Of a stretch of DNA of 64,000 nt, positions 8,747-17,568 are shown piece after piece (the first letter of the stretch is position 1; each line of letters opens with the position of its first letter). The stretch comes from Arthrobacter sp. ISL-30 (GTDB lineage Bacteria; Actinomycetota; Actinomycetes; Actinomycetales; Micrococcaceae). The notes beneath the pieces are model-generated. The model ran no database searches and was not told the DNA's origin. It was given only the letters and a program-made list of their open reading frames with translations. The stretch spans positions 1-64,000 of the forward strand of contig NZ_JAGGPK010000015.1 in NCBI RefSeq assembly GCF_018613855.1, read 5' to 3'. The position numbers and the translations under genes are program-made.

Positions 8747-10120
8747 TTATCGGGCGGCGAGCTCGGATTCGAGGCGCTCGACATCCGCCACGAGGGCTGC
8801 GCGCTTGGGCGAGCGCGGCGGAAGGAGCCGAAGGGCCGCAACCCGAACTTCGACGTCGTCCCTGGCCTCGGGCAGCTCAAGGTACTTCAGCAGGGACTCC
8901 ACACTGCCGTCCGCCAGGAGCGCTTCACGCAGCAGCCCGGAAACACGAAGGCGCAGCTGCACGACGCCGGGCGCCTCCGAGCGCGGCAGCACTGAGCCTT
9001 TGTAGATTTCCAGCGCGATGCGGTGCGCCCCGCGTTGCAGGCACGACAGTACCTGCCCGGCGTCGGGGGCGAGGTCGAGGGTCAGGCGGTAGGGCCTGGA
9101 TTCGGGGACGGCGGCGGGCTCCAGCTGCTGCAGCACCTTGCGCAGGCGCACCATTTCAGCTCGAAGGGTCACGGTTGAGCCCTCTCCGGGGTACAGGAGT
9201 TCGCACAGTTCCTCCACGTTGAGGCCCTGTGGATGGCTGCCGAGGATGGCAAGGATTTCGCTGTGCCTGGCGGACAGCGGCACGGTTCGTCCGCCGAGGC
9301 TCAGCAGCGCCTGGTCACGGCCCAGGAGCTGCAGGCTATTCCGGTACAGGCTCGCACGCGCTTTGCCGTCCGCTCCGTGAGCAGCCGCCTGGGAAGCGCC
9401 GACGTCGGCTCCCGGGCTCCGCCGTCGGGCACGCCTGCTGACCTCCGCCGCTGCCACCTGGAGCCGCTCCACGCGCAGCTGCGCCTGGGCAGCTGCCACA
9501 GTTGCCTCGACGAGCGTGAGGGTGTGGGCGGCAACTGCTGTTTCCGTGCCCGTGATGTCCACGACGCCGAGCAACGCGCCGGAGTCGGGGTCATGGAACG
9601 GCACGGCCGTGCAACTCCAGGGGTGGACGGACCGCTTGTAGTGTTCGGCGCCGGAGATCTGGATGCCGCGTCCCAAGGCGAGCGCGGTGCCCGGGGCACT
9701 GGTTCCGACGGCGGCCTCGGACCAGTCAGCGCCGGCCACGAACATCATGCCTTCGGCCCTGCGCTGTAGCACTGGATCCCCTTCCACCCACAGCAGGCGG
9801 CCAATCTCATCGCCGACCGCCACCAGGAGCCCGCTATCGTGGCTTGGCTGGACGAGCAGCTTCTGGATGACGGGCATGATGGTGGCCAAGGGGTGCTGCC
9901 GGCGGTACTCCTCAAGCTCTTCCCGGTCCATGACCAGCGGGGCCTCGGGCTGGTCGGGGTTTGCCTGCAGCTGTGCGGAACGCTGCCAGGACTCAGCAAT
10001 CAGGTTCCTGAGGCCCGGAGGTAAGCCGAATACATCCTTGCTGGCACCCAGGAGTTCATGGCCTGCGAGGGCGTGCCGCTGCAGGGACGCAGCAGATGCG
10101 GAGTGGCGGGCATTCATCAT
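8747..10120 (-). CDS. GAF-domain transcriptional regulator of the aldehyde/alcohol unit
   Basis: This 457-residue protein resembles actinobacterial AcoR-type regulators. Residues about 35-220 form a GAF sensor region (LNLIAESWQRS-like start, GLLVAVGDEIGRLLWVEGD, AVGTSAPGTALALGRGIQISGAEHY). There is no AAA+ sigma-54 module. The C-terminal half (about 280-350: LSARHSEILAILGSHPQGLNVEELCELLY...MVRLRKVLQQL) looks like a winged helix rather than a Fis-type helix. It lies directly upstream of the aldehyde dehydrogenase on the same strand and probably activates it in response to aldehyde or alcohol. The ribosome site is AAGGAAG. Confidence 0.85.
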   Translation of the reverse strand: MMNARHSASAASLQRHALAGHELLGASKDVFGLPPGLRNLIAESWQRSAQLQANPDQPEAPLVMDREELEEYRRQHPLATIMPVIQKLLVQPSHDSGLLVAVGDEIGRLLWVEGDPVLQRRAEGMMFVAGADWSEAAVGTSAPGTALALGRGIQISGAEHYKRSVHPWSCTAVPFHDPDSGALLGVVDITGTETAVAAHTLTLVEATVAAAQAQLRVERLQVAAAEVSRRARRRSPGADVGASQAAAHGADGKARASLYRNSLQLLGRDQALLSLGGRTVPLSARHSEILAILGSHPQGLNVEELCELLYPGEGSTVTLRAEMVRLRKVLQQLEPAAVPESRPYRLTLDLAPDAGQVLSCLQRGAHRIALEIYKGSVLPRSEAPGVVQLRLRVSGLLREALLADGSVESLLKYLELPEARDDVEVRVAALRLLPPRSPKRAALVADVERLESELAAR

Positions 10121-10205
10121 TGAACTTCCTTGTCGAAGTGAACTTCCCTGGCAGAGGTTTAGCCGACGGGGCGTTGTGAGGCCACTTTAGCGTCTTCAAC
10201 AAATC

Positions 10206-10282
10206 TGACCCTCTTTGGCAGGAAAATTGCCGAAAAAGCCCGGACACGGCAGCGTGTCGATGTTCAATCTCAAAGAGGGTCA
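10206..10282. repeat. 11-bp inverted repeat upstream of the GAF regulator
   Basis: TGACCCTCTTT (10206-10216) is repeated in inverse orientation as AAAGAGGGTCA (10272-10282), 55 bases apart, in the 217-bp gap upstream of the regulator. The arms are perfect. They could be paired operator sites for autoregulation. Confidence 0.5.
10244..10259 (-). terminator. Small hairpin plus T-run after ferredoxin reductase
   Basis: On the minus strand GACACG-CTGC-CGTGTC forms a 6-bp stem with a four-base loop, followed by GGGCTTTTT. This fits a rho-independent terminator for the ferredoxin reductase gene that ends at 10338. Confidence 0.5.
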
Positions 10283-10337
10283 AAAGTGTGCGGACCCGGC
10301 AAGCCAGCCAACCCAATGCCCTTCGTGTCTCGGGGAA

Positions 10338-11777
10338 CTATTCTCGTGAATCCCTCGAAATTTCGATCATTTCCTCACGTGGAACCACCTTGACGCGCTC
10401 ACGCACGATGCCTGTTTCGACGTTGGATTCCGACCAGGCGCTTCCGAGCGAGGCCTCGTGGGCATCGAGCTTGTTCCAGCCCTCCCAGGTGGTGTATTCA
10501 ACTCCGCGTTCTTCCAAGAGGTCGATGATGGCCTGCGGATCCGGGTTTTCCGCCATGGGCAGCGTCAGGCGATCTTCCAGCAGGAAACCCACAGTTTCCA
10601 GGGCGTCGCCCTTGGTGTGGCCGATCAGTCCCACGGGGCCGCGCTTGATCCACCCGGTGGCGTAGACCCCGGGCACGGGCTTCCCGGAGGCGTCGAGCAC
10701 CCGGCCGCCTTCGTTAGGGATGACGCCGCGGCGCGCGTCGTACTCCAGCTCCTCCAGCGCAGAGCCGTGGTAGCCAATGGCCCGGTAGACGGCCTGAACC
10801 TGGTAGTCGACGTATTCGCCTGTTCCCTTGACGTTGCCGGTGCCGTCCAGTTGCATGCGTTCAAACTTGATCCCGATGACCCTGCCCTCGCTGTCGCCCT
10901 GGATTTCCACGGGGCTGTGCAGGAAGTGCAGGTGCAGTCGCCGGGAGGACGGCTTCTCCGCCTCCGCGTGCTCCTCGACGAGCCAGTTGGTCAGGGTGTT
11001 GACCATGGTCTTGGTCTGGTTGTTGGTCCGGATTGCTTCCTCGGACGCTTCGTCGAACTCGAAGTCCTCCGGGTAGAGCACGATGTCCACGTCCTTCGAA
11101 TGCGACAACTCGCGCAATTCCAGGGGAGTGAACTTCACTTGGGCGGGGCCGCGGCGGCCGAACACATGGACGTCGGTCACCGGCGAATTCTTCAGTGCCT
11201 GGTAGACGTTGTCCGGAATTTCCGTGACCAGGAGGTCGTCGGCGTGCTTGGAGAGCATGCGGGCAACATCCAGTGCTACGTTGCCGTTGCCGATCACGGC
11301 GATTTCCTTGGCGTCCAGGGGCCAGTCACGCGGAACGTCGGGATGCCCGTCATACCAGGACACGAAGTCGGCGCCGCCGAAGGAGCCTTCGAATTCGATC
11401 CCGGGGATGTCCAGTTCCGCGTCCCTGATCGCTCCTGTGGAGAAGATGACGGCATCGTAGAAGGCGCGCAAATCGTGCAGTGTCAGGTCGCGGCCGTACT
11501 TCACGTTGCCCAAGAAACGGATGTCGCCGCGGTCCAGGACCTTGTGCAGGGCGTTCACGATGCCCTTGATGCGGGGATGGTCGGGGGCAACGCCGTAGCG
11601 GATCAGGCCGTAGGGTGCCGGGTAGGCCTCGAACAGATCAATGCTGACCTCCACCTCCCCGTCCTTGACTTCGCTGGACTTGGTGAGGATGTCAGCCGCA
11701 TAGACGCCGGCCGGCCCTGCGCCGACGATGGCGACGCGCAGTGGTCGTTGGGTTGTAGTTTCGGCTGAGTTGGACAC
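10338..11777 (-). CDS. fprA: Ferredoxin/adrenodoxin-type NADP reductase, copy 1
   Basis: This 479-residue FAD enzyme of the FprA/adrenodoxin-reductase family passes electrons between NADPH and ferredoxin. The FAD motif is VAIVGAGPAGVYAADIL, the NADPH motif is AVIGNGNVALDVARML, and the family blocks PYGLIRYGVAPDHPRIK, HVFGRRGPAQVKFTPLELREL and ATGWIKRGPVGLIGHTK are all present. It starts with GTG, with AAGGG seven bases upstream. A close paralogue lies at 22940-24406. No partner ferredoxin gene is adjacent, so its electron acceptor is unknown. Confidence 0.92.
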   Translation of the reverse strand: MSNSAETTTQRPLRVAIVGAGPAGVYAADILTKSSEVKDGEVEVSIDLFEAYPAPYGLIRYGVAPDHPRIKGIVNALHKVLDRGDIRFLGNVKYGRDLTLHDLRAFYDAVIFSTGAIRDAELDIPGIEFEGSFGGADFVSWYDGHPDVPRDWPLDAKEIAVIGNGNVALDVARMLSKHADDLLVTEIPDNVYQALKNSPVTDVHVFGRRGPAQVKFTPLELRELSHSKDVDIVLYPEDFEFDEASEEAIRTNNQTKTMVNTLTNWLVEEHAEAEKPSSRRLHLHFLHSPVEIQGDSEGRVIGIKFERMQLDGTGNVKGTGEYVDYQVQAVYRAIGYHGSALEELEYDARRGVIPNEGGRVLDASGKPVPGVYATGWIKRGPVGLIGHTKGDALETVGFLLEDRLTLPMAENPDPQAIIDLLEERGVEYTTWEGWNKLDAHEASLGSAWSESNVETGIVRERVKVVPREEMIEISRDSRE

Positions 11778-11870
11778 TGTGAGCCCTTCTGGAACTGGAA
11801 TCGGCGCCGTTGCATGGGGACGCAGTCCTTAATTCTAATTGTCGCCCGGCTGAGCGTGTCCTATTCATGG

Positions 11871-11902
11871 CCGGAGTCACAGGAAACCGGAGTCACAGGA
11901 AA
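11871..11902. repeat. 16-bp perfect tandem repeat between fprA and rarD
   Basis: CCGGAGTCACAGGAAA occurs twice without a gap (11871-11886 and 11887-11902) in the divergent intergenic region, 48-79 bases before the rarD start. Confidence 0.85.
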
Positions 11903-11949
11903 ACACGCCCTGGTGGAATACCGGCGGGGAGGATGGTGTTATTGGCTTT

Positions 11950-13026
11950 GTGCCTACGCCCGATGGAAACCTCACAGCCCCATCCGCAGCCACCCCGGGT
12001 GCCACCAACCTTACGGAGGGTCCTCCGACGTCCAATCCCGTGGGGTCCAATCCCGTGGGGTCAACTCCCGCAAAGGGGTCCAACCCTGTGAAGACCACTG
12101 CAGCGGTTAAGAGCGAGACGACGGCGGGCATCCTCTTCGGCATCGGCGCCTACGGCCTGTGGGGACTACTCCCCTTGTACTTCCTCGTGCTGTTGCCGGC
12201 CGGTGCGGTGGAAATCGTGGCCAACCGCGTGGTGTGGTCCCTGATCTTCTGCGCGCTGCTGATCACCATCACACGCACATGGCGAATCCTGGGCGGGGCA
12301 ATCAAGGACCGCTCCATCATGGGGCCATTGACTATCGCCGCAGGACTTATCGCGGTGAATTGGCTGACCTACACATATGGCGTCACCACCGGCCAGGCGG
12401 TGGAGGCATCGCTGGGCTACTTCATCAATCCGTTGGTGTCGGTGCTGCTGGGCGTCTTCGTCCTTAAGGAAACGTTGCGCCCGCTGCAGTGGGCCGCCGT
12501 CGGAATCGGTTTCGTCGCCGTCGTCGTCCTCACCGTGTCGTATGGAAAACTGCCTTGGATCGCATTGACCCTTGCAGTGAGCTTCGGGCTCTATGGCTTC
12601 GTGAAGAAACGCGTGGGTCCCCGTGTCGACGCCATCACCAGCCTGACCGTGGAAACAGTCGTGCTGACGCCGCTCGCCGCGATCACTATGGTGGTGCTCG
12701 GCGTCACCGGAGCCGCCACACTGACGAGCAACGGGGCGGGGCACTTCTGGCTCCTGGCTGCTTCCGGCATCATCACGGCCGTGCCGCTGCTCTTCTTCGG
12801 CGCATCTGCCCGTCGGCTGCCCATGACCACGATCGGGCTCCTGCAATACTTCGCTCCACTGCTGCAGTTCATTGTGGCGGTGGCCATCTTCCGTGAGGCC
12901 ATGACCCTTGATCGTTGGATCGGTTTCGGAATTGTGTGGCTAGCCCTCCTGGTGCTCACCGTGGACATGCTCGCGGTCGCCCGGAAAAATTCAGTGGCAA
13001 GGCGGCTCGCGCGGCAGGAGGCCTAG
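11950..13026 (+). CDS. rarD: RarD-type EamA/DMT transporter
   Basis: This 358-residue membrane protein of the drug/metabolite transporter superfamily matches the RarD subfamily: GIGAYGLWGLLPLYFL at the first helix, NWLTYTYGVTTGQAVEASLGYFINPL in the middle, and SARRLPMTTIGLLQYFAPLLQF near the end. About ten transmembrane helices are expected. The substrate is not known. The first 50 residues are a family-atypical Ser/Pro/Thr-rich leader containing a repeated SNPVG unit encoded by a 15-bp tandem repeat. The GTG at 11950 gives this long form; a start nearer TTAGILFGIG is possible. Confidence 0.88.
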   Translation: MPTPDGNLTAPSAATPGATNLTEGPPTSNPVGSNPVGSTPAKGSNPVKTTAAVKSETTAGILFGIGAYGLWGLLPLYFLVLLPAGAVEIVANRVVWSLIFCALLITITRTWRILGGAIKDRSIMGPLTIAAGLIAVNWLTYTYGVTTGQAVEASLGYFINPLVSVLLGVFVLKETLRPLQWAAVGIGFVAVVVLTVSYGKLPWIALTLAVSFGLYGFVKKRVGPRVDAITSLTVETVVLTPLAAITMVVLGVTGAATLTSNGAGHFWLLAASGIITAVPLLFFGASARRLPMTTIGLLQYFAPLLQFIVAVAIFREAMTLDRWIGFGIVWLALLVLTVDMLAVARKNSVARRLARQEA

Positions 13027-13058
13027 CCGTTTAGGAGGCCTGGCCGGTTAAAGCGAGA

Positions 13059-13087
13059 GGGTGGACACAGCATTGCTGTGTCCACCC
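13059..13087. terminator. Bidirectional terminator between rarD and gabT
   Basis: A perfect 13-bp stem (GGGTGGACACAGC, 13059-13071, with GCTGTGTCCACCC, 13075-13087) has a three-base loop between converging genes and a short T-run on each side. Confidence 0.85.
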
Positions 13088-13104
13088 TTTCCGGTTCTTA
13101 GGAC

Positions 13105-14460
13105 CTACGCGTTCGCCTTGATGGCCTTCGCCAGGACCTCCAGGCCGTCGATCAGCAGTTCGTCACTGATGACCAGCGCCGGCAGCAGCCGGATGACGTT
13201 GCCGTACGTGCCGCAGGTCAGAATGATGACACCTTCCTGCAGGCAGGCGGCGGCCACAGCCTTGGTGAGTTCCGGGTTGGGTTCCTTGGAACCTGCCTGG
13301 ACGAGTTCGATGGCGAGCATGGCGCCGCGTCCGCGGACATCGCCCACCACGCTGGTCTCGGCGGCCAGCTCGTTCAGGCGGCCGAGGGCGATCTCCTCGA
13401 TACGGCGGGCACGGCCGTTGAGGTCGTGCTCCTCCATGGAGCCGATGGAGGCCAGGGCAGCGGCGCACGCGACGGGGTTGCCACCGTAGGTGCCTCCCAG
13501 GCCGCCCGGGTGAACGGCGTCGAGCAGGTCTGCGCGGCCGGTGATCGCGGAAAGCGGCATGCCGCCGGCGATGCCCTTCGCCATGGTGATGATGTCCGGA
13601 ACGACGCCCTCGTGGTTGACGGCGAACCATTCGCCCGTGCGGCAGAAGCCGGACTGGACTTCGTCGGCAATGAAAACGATGCCCTTTTCCTTGGCCCAGG
13701 CCGACAGCGCCGGGAGGAAGCCGTCGGCCGGGACGATGAAGCCGCCCTCGCCCTGGATGGGTTCGATGATGATCGCGGCCACCTGGTCGCCGCCGATCTG
13801 CTTCTCGATCATGGTGATGGCACGCTTGGCGGCCTCGGCACCTGTGATGGCCGGGTTTTCCTCGCGGAACGGGTAGCTCATGGGCATGCGGTAGACCTCG
13901 GGCGCGAAGGGGCCGAAATTGGTCTTGTACGGCATCGCCTTGGCGGTCAGCGCCATGGTCAGGTTGGTGCGGCCGTGGTAGGCGTGGTCGAAGGCGACGA
14001 CGGCGTCGCGGCCGGTAGCGAGGCGTGCCACCTTGACGGCGTTTTCCACGGCTTCGGCACCGGAGTTGAACAGCACCGTGCGCTTCTCGTGGTCGCCGGG
14101 GGTGAGGCGGTTCAGCTGCTCGGCGACGGCGACATAGCCCTCGTACGGCGTGACCATGAAGCAGGTGTGGGTGAAGTGCGCGACGGCGTCCTGGACAGCG
14201 GCGACGACCGCGGGGTCGGAGGCGCCGACGCTCGTGACGGCAATGCCCGAGCCGAGGTCGATGAAGGAGTTGCCGTCGACGTCGCGGATGATGCCGCCGT
14301 CGGCGTCCTCAACGTAGACGGGAACGCCGGAGGAAACACCGGCGGCGACGACGGACTTGCGGCGCTCGTTCAGGGCCTGGGACTTGGGGCCGGGGAACGC
14401 GCCGTTGATTTTGCGCTTCTGCTCCAGGCGGTAGGACAGTTCGGGGGCGGTTGCAGTCAT
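13105..14460 (-). CDS. gabT: 4-aminobutyrate aminotransferase
   Basis: This 451-residue class-III PLP aminotransferase moves the amino group of GABA to 2-oxoglutarate, giving succinate semialdehyde. It shows the cofactor block FNSGAEAVENAVKVAR, the AYHGRTNLTMALT motif, IIEPIQGEGGF, the metal/PLP Asp in FIADEVQSGF and the Schiff-base lysine in TMAKGIAGGMPLSA. The length is normal. It lies 26 bases behind the aminobutyraldehyde dehydrogenase on the same strand, so the two probably form a putrescine/GABA degradation operon. Confidence 0.94.
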   Translation of the reverse strand: MTATAPELSYRLEQKRKINGAFPGPKSQALNERRKSVVAAGVSSGVPVYVEDADGGIIRDVDGNSFIDLGSGIAVTSVGASDPAVVAAVQDAVAHFTHTCFMVTPYEGYVAVAEQLNRLTPGDHEKRTVLFNSGAEAVENAVKVARLATGRDAVVAFDHAYHGRTNLTMALTAKAMPYKTNFGPFAPEVYRMPMSYPFREENPAITGAEAAKRAITMIEKQIGGDQVAAIIIEPIQGEGGFIVPADGFLPALSAWAKEKGIVFIADEVQSGFCRTGEWFAVNHEGVVPDIITMAKGIAGGMPLSAITGRADLLDAVHPGGLGGTYGGNPVACAAALASIGSMEEHDLNGRARRIEEIALGRLNELAAETSVVGDVRGRGAMLAIELVQAGSKEPNPELTKAVAAACLQEGVIILTCGTYGNVIRLLPALVISDELLIDGLEVLAKAIKANA

Positions 14461-14486
14461 GGAATGAATCTTTCTCAGTTGGTTCG

Positions 14487-15929
14487 TTACGCGTCGAGGG
14501 CGGTCATCACGTGCTTGATGCGCGTGTAGTCCTCGACGCCGTACATGGAGAGGTCCTTGCCGTAGCCGGACTGCTTGAAGCCGCCGTGAGGCATTTCAGC
14601 GGTCAGCAGGATGTGGGTGTTGATCCACACTGCTCCGAAGTCCAGGTCGCGGCTCATCCGCATGGCCGTGCCGTGGTCCGTAGTCCACACGCTTGAGGCG
14701 AGGGCGTATTCGACGTCATTGGCCAGTTCCACTGCCTCGGACTCCGTGGTGAATTTCTGGACAGTGATGACCGGGCCGAAGGTTTCCTTCTGGACGACGT
14801 CGTCGCTTTGCTTGGCTCCCGTGATGATGGTGGGCTCGAAGAAGTAGCCCTTCTCCCCGGCACGGTGGCCACCGGTTTCGATCCGGCAGTTCTCCGGCAG
14901 GGCTTCCACCACGGCGCTGACGGCCTTGAAGTGGTTGACGTTGTTCAGCGGGCCGAAGTAGTTGTCTTCGTCATTCTGCGAGCCGGTGTGCAGGGTCTTG
15001 GTGTGCTCCACCATGGCCGCCACCATCTCATCGTGAATGGAGTCCTCGATCAGCACGCGGGTGATGGCGGTGCAGTCCTGGCCGGCATTGAAGAAGGCGA
15101 ATTCAGCAATGGCCGCAGCACTCTTCTTGATGTCCGCGTCCTTGAAGACGATGGCCGGAGCCTTGCCACCCAGTTCCAGGTGGGCACGCTTGAGGCCCTT
15201 GGCTGCGCCGCTGGCGACAGCGATGCCCGCGCGCACGGAGCCGGTGATGGACACGAGGCCGGGAACCTTGTGGTCCACCATCATGGCGCCGGTCTCCCCG
15301 GTGCCCAGCACGACATTCAGCACGCCGGCAGGGAAGATGTCCTTGGCCAGGCGAGCCAGCACCAGCGTGGATTCCGGTGTGGTGTCCGAGGGCTTAAGCA
15401 CCACGGTATTGCCGGCCGCCAGGGCAGGGCCGATCTTCCAGATGGCCATGAGGAACGGGTAGTTCCAGGGAGCTACCTGGGCGACGACGCCGATCGGCTC
15501 GCGGCGCACGAACGAGGTGTGGCCCTCGAAGTACTCTCCGGCCGACTTGCCCTCCATGATGCGGGCAGCACCGGCGAAGAAGCGGAGCTGGTCCGCGCCG
15601 GCAGCCACTTCCTCGGAGGCGATGAGGGAGCGAACCTGGCCGGTGTTCCGGTGCTGGGCCTCGACAAGTTCGTCGCTGTTGGCTTCCACGGCGTCAGCAA
15701 GCTTGAGCAGCATCAGCTGGCGCTGCCCTGGAGTGGTGTGCTTCCAGGACCTGAAGGCCTCGCTGGCGGCAGTCATGGCGGCATCGACGTCGGCCTGGCC
15801 CGAGATGGGCGACTTGGCGACAACCTCACCATTGGTGGGGTTCACGATGTCAAGCAGCGACCCGGTGCCGGCGGGCGTCACGAACGCGCCGTTGATGAAG
15901 TTCTGCAAGGTTTGAACCACGGTGTGCAT
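14487..15929 (-). CDS. Gamma-aminobutyraldehyde / succinate-semialdehyde dehydrogenase family
   Basis: This 480-residue NAD(P) aldehyde dehydrogenase has the cofactor block APWNYPFLMAIWKIGPAL, the base Glu in LELGGKAPAIVF and the catalytic Cys in FFNAGQDCTAITRV. The NAGQDCTA context is typical of gamma-aminobutyraldehyde dehydrogenases (PatD/YdcW) more than of GabD. It therefore probably makes GABA from 4-aminobutanal, feeding gabT behind it. GAGGG touches the ATG at 15929 directly, so translation may start at the GTG three codons later (15920), where the spacing is better. Confidence 0.88.
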   Translation of the reverse strand: MHTVVQTLQNFINGAFVTPAGTGSLLDIVNPTNGEVVAKSPISGQADVDAAMTAASEAFRSWKHTTPGQRQLMLLKLADAVEANSDELVEAQHRNTGQVRSLIASEEVAAGADQLRFFAGAARIMEGKSAGEYFEGHTSFVRREPIGVVAQVAPWNYPFLMAIWKIGPALAAGNTVVLKPSDTTPESTLVLARLAKDIFPAGVLNVVLGTGETGAMMVDHKVPGLVSITGSVRAGIAVASGAAKGLKRAHLELGGKAPAIVFKDADIKKSAAAIAEFAFFNAGQDCTAITRVLIEDSIHDEMVAAMVEHTKTLHTGSQNDEDNYFGPLNNVNHFKAVSAVVEALPENCRIETGGHRAGEKGYFFEPTIITGAKQSDDVVQKETFGPVITVQKFTTESEAVELANDVEYALASSVWTTDHGTAMRMSRDLDFGAVWINTHILLTAEMPHGGFKQSGYGKDLSMYGVEDYTRIKHVMTALDA

Positions 15930-15956
15930 CCCTCTTTCATGTTTCTTGGTGTTAGC

Positions 15957-16010
15957 TGCAGCTGACTCGAGCCTATGCCAGCCCCCATGTGCAGGGAATA
16001 GTCAGCTGCA
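15957..16010. promoter_or_regulatory. Inverted repeat in the divergent gab/PucR promoter
   Basis: TGCAGCTGAC (15957-15966) and its exact inverse GTCAGCTGCA (16001-16010) are 34 bases apart in the 136-bp region between the gab operon and the regulator gene. The centres are about four helical turns apart. This is the natural candidate for the regulator's binding site. Confidence 0.5.
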
Positions 16011-16053
16011 CACCTTCCGCCATCTCCTTTCGTGCGGTTGACCAGCGCCGCGC

Positions 16054-16059
16054 TATCCT
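16054..16059 (+). promoter_or_regulatory. Putative -10 of leaderless PucR-type gene
   Basis: TATCCT ends six bases before the ATG at 16066, with no ribosome site between. TTGACC at 16038-16043 is too close to be a normal -35. Confidence 0.45.
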
Positions 16060-16065
16060 TTTTTC

Positions 16066-17508
16066 ATGGCCATGACCCTCACCTCGCTCATCGACGTGCG
16101 CTCCCTCGGGCTCCGCAAAGTGGGGCAGGCCCAAACTACCTTGGACGCTGATATCCACTGGGTCGCGGTCACCGAACAGGAGGACCCCCAGCGCTTCCTC
16201 AATGGCGGAGAGCTGGTCCTCACGACGGGCATGCGCCTCCGCACGGCTGCCGAACAGCGCCGGTTCACGCGCCAGGTCCAGCGAGCTGGCGCCGTCGGCA
16301 TCGGCTTCGGCACTGGACTGACACATGACGCCGTCCCGCCGGCCCTCATCGCCGAGGCCGACCGCTGGGGCCTGCCGGTGGTCGAAGTCCCCTATCAGAC
16401 GCCGTTCATCGCCATCGGAAAGCTGGTGGCCGATTCCCAGTCCGCCGATCATTACTCCAAGCTCGAACGCCTGATTGCCGGCCACCAGATCCTGGCGCGG
16501 GCACTCCTGACAGGCGGCGGCCTGGCCGAACTGCTGAAGCAGCTCGGCAGCATGCTGCGGACGGACATCATCCTGACCCAGTTCAGCGCACAGCTGTACA
16601 ACAGCGTGCCCGGCAGCCCCTCCCCCACGGCCCCGGAGTGGGCCTCCTACCCGATCCCCACCGGCCGGCGCGACGCATGCACGCTCTGGGTTCGGCAGCC
16701 ATTCGGGGATACCGGCATCATCGGCTACGCCCAGAACCTGATCAGTGTGGAACTGAACAACATGGTCAAGCAGCGCCAGTCGCAGCGGGCGCTGGCAGGG
16801 CAGGTCCTGGACGACGTCATCCACGGAACCCTCGAAACGTCCGAGGCCCAGCGCAGGCTGGCCGGCGTCGGAATCAACAGCACCCGCAAGAACGTGGTGC
16901 TGCTCGCCGAATCGCAGGCCCATTCCAAGCAACTGGCAAGTACCTCACTGCCGAAGGTCCTCGACGACGCGGTGACCGCCGTCGTCGGGAAGGACCTCAT
17001 CACCGTGATCCCGAATGACGGCACGTCCTCGAGTTCGCTAGCGAAGGCGCTGAGCGACCATCTGCTCGAGGCCGGCATCCATGCGGTGATAGGCATCGGC
17101 GGCGCCTACACCAAACCGAACGGCCTTCGCTGGAGCTACTTCGAAGCTCGCGACGCCGCGGCGCACGGGCTTCCCGTCAATGAGCCGGAACGGCTGAGCC
17201 TCACCTCGCTGCTGCTGGCGAGCGAAGACGTGCCGCTGGCCGACATGGCTAGCGAGTCCCTCACCCCTCTGCGCAAGTTCGACGCCGCGCATGGGTCCGA
17301 ACTGCTTGCGACGTTGGAAAGTTATCTGAACCACAACGGCTCCGTGGCAGCCGTGGCCGAGGCGCTGACCCTGCACCGCAACACTGTGAGGTACCGGCTG
17401 GCACAGATCACTGAGCTGACCGGCTACGACCCCTCGCAGACGCAGGACCGGGTGCAGCTGTGGCTGGCCCTGGCGGTCCAGCGGTTGTCTTCCCGGCAGC
17501 CTCGCTGA
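16066..17508 (+). CDS. PucR-family transcriptional regulator of GABA catabolism
   Basis: This 480-residue regulator has the N-terminal purine-catabolism-regulator-like domain (SLGLRKVGQAQ...DIHWVAVTEQEDPQRFLNGGELVLTTG) and a C-terminal PucR helix-turn-helix (ATLESYLNHNGSVAAVAEALTLHRNTVRYRLAQI...DRVQLWLALA). Members of this family control catabolic genes, and those beside gabT usually activate it in response to GABA or succinate semialdehyde. Here it is transcribed divergently from the gab pair, with an inverted repeat between them. The ligand and sign of control are inferred. Confidence 0.9.
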   Translation: MAMTLTSLIDVRSLGLRKVGQAQTTLDADIHWVAVTEQEDPQRFLNGGELVLTTGMRLRTAAEQRRFTRQVQRAGAVGIGFGTGLTHDAVPPALIAEADRWGLPVVEVPYQTPFIAIGKLVADSQSADHYSKLERLIAGHQILARALLTGGGLAELLKQLGSMLRTDIILTQFSAQLYNSVPGSPSPTAPEWASYPIPTGRRDACTLWVRQPFGDTGIIGYAQNLISVELNNMVKQRQSQRALAGQVLDDVIHGTLETSEAQRRLAGVGINSTRKNVVLLAESQAHSKQLASTSLPKVLDDAVTAVVGKDLITVIPNDGTSSSSLAKALSDHLLEAGIHAVIGIGGAYTKPNGLRWSYFEARDAAAHGLPVNEPERLSLTSLLLASEDVPLADMASESLTPLRKFDAAHGSELLATLESYLNHNGSVAAVAEALTLHRNTVRYRLAQITELTGYDPSQTQDRVQLWLALAVQRLSSRQPR

Positions 17509-17568
17509 TTTCTACACGCTTCTGCGTCGCATAACTCCTGGAAGCCCGGAGGAGAAATTCATCACAAA

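Noticed and set aside
10458-11768. Plus-strand frame of 436 codons opposite fprA copy 1
   Set aside because: Antisense shadow; the minus frame has complete FAD and NADPH motifs.
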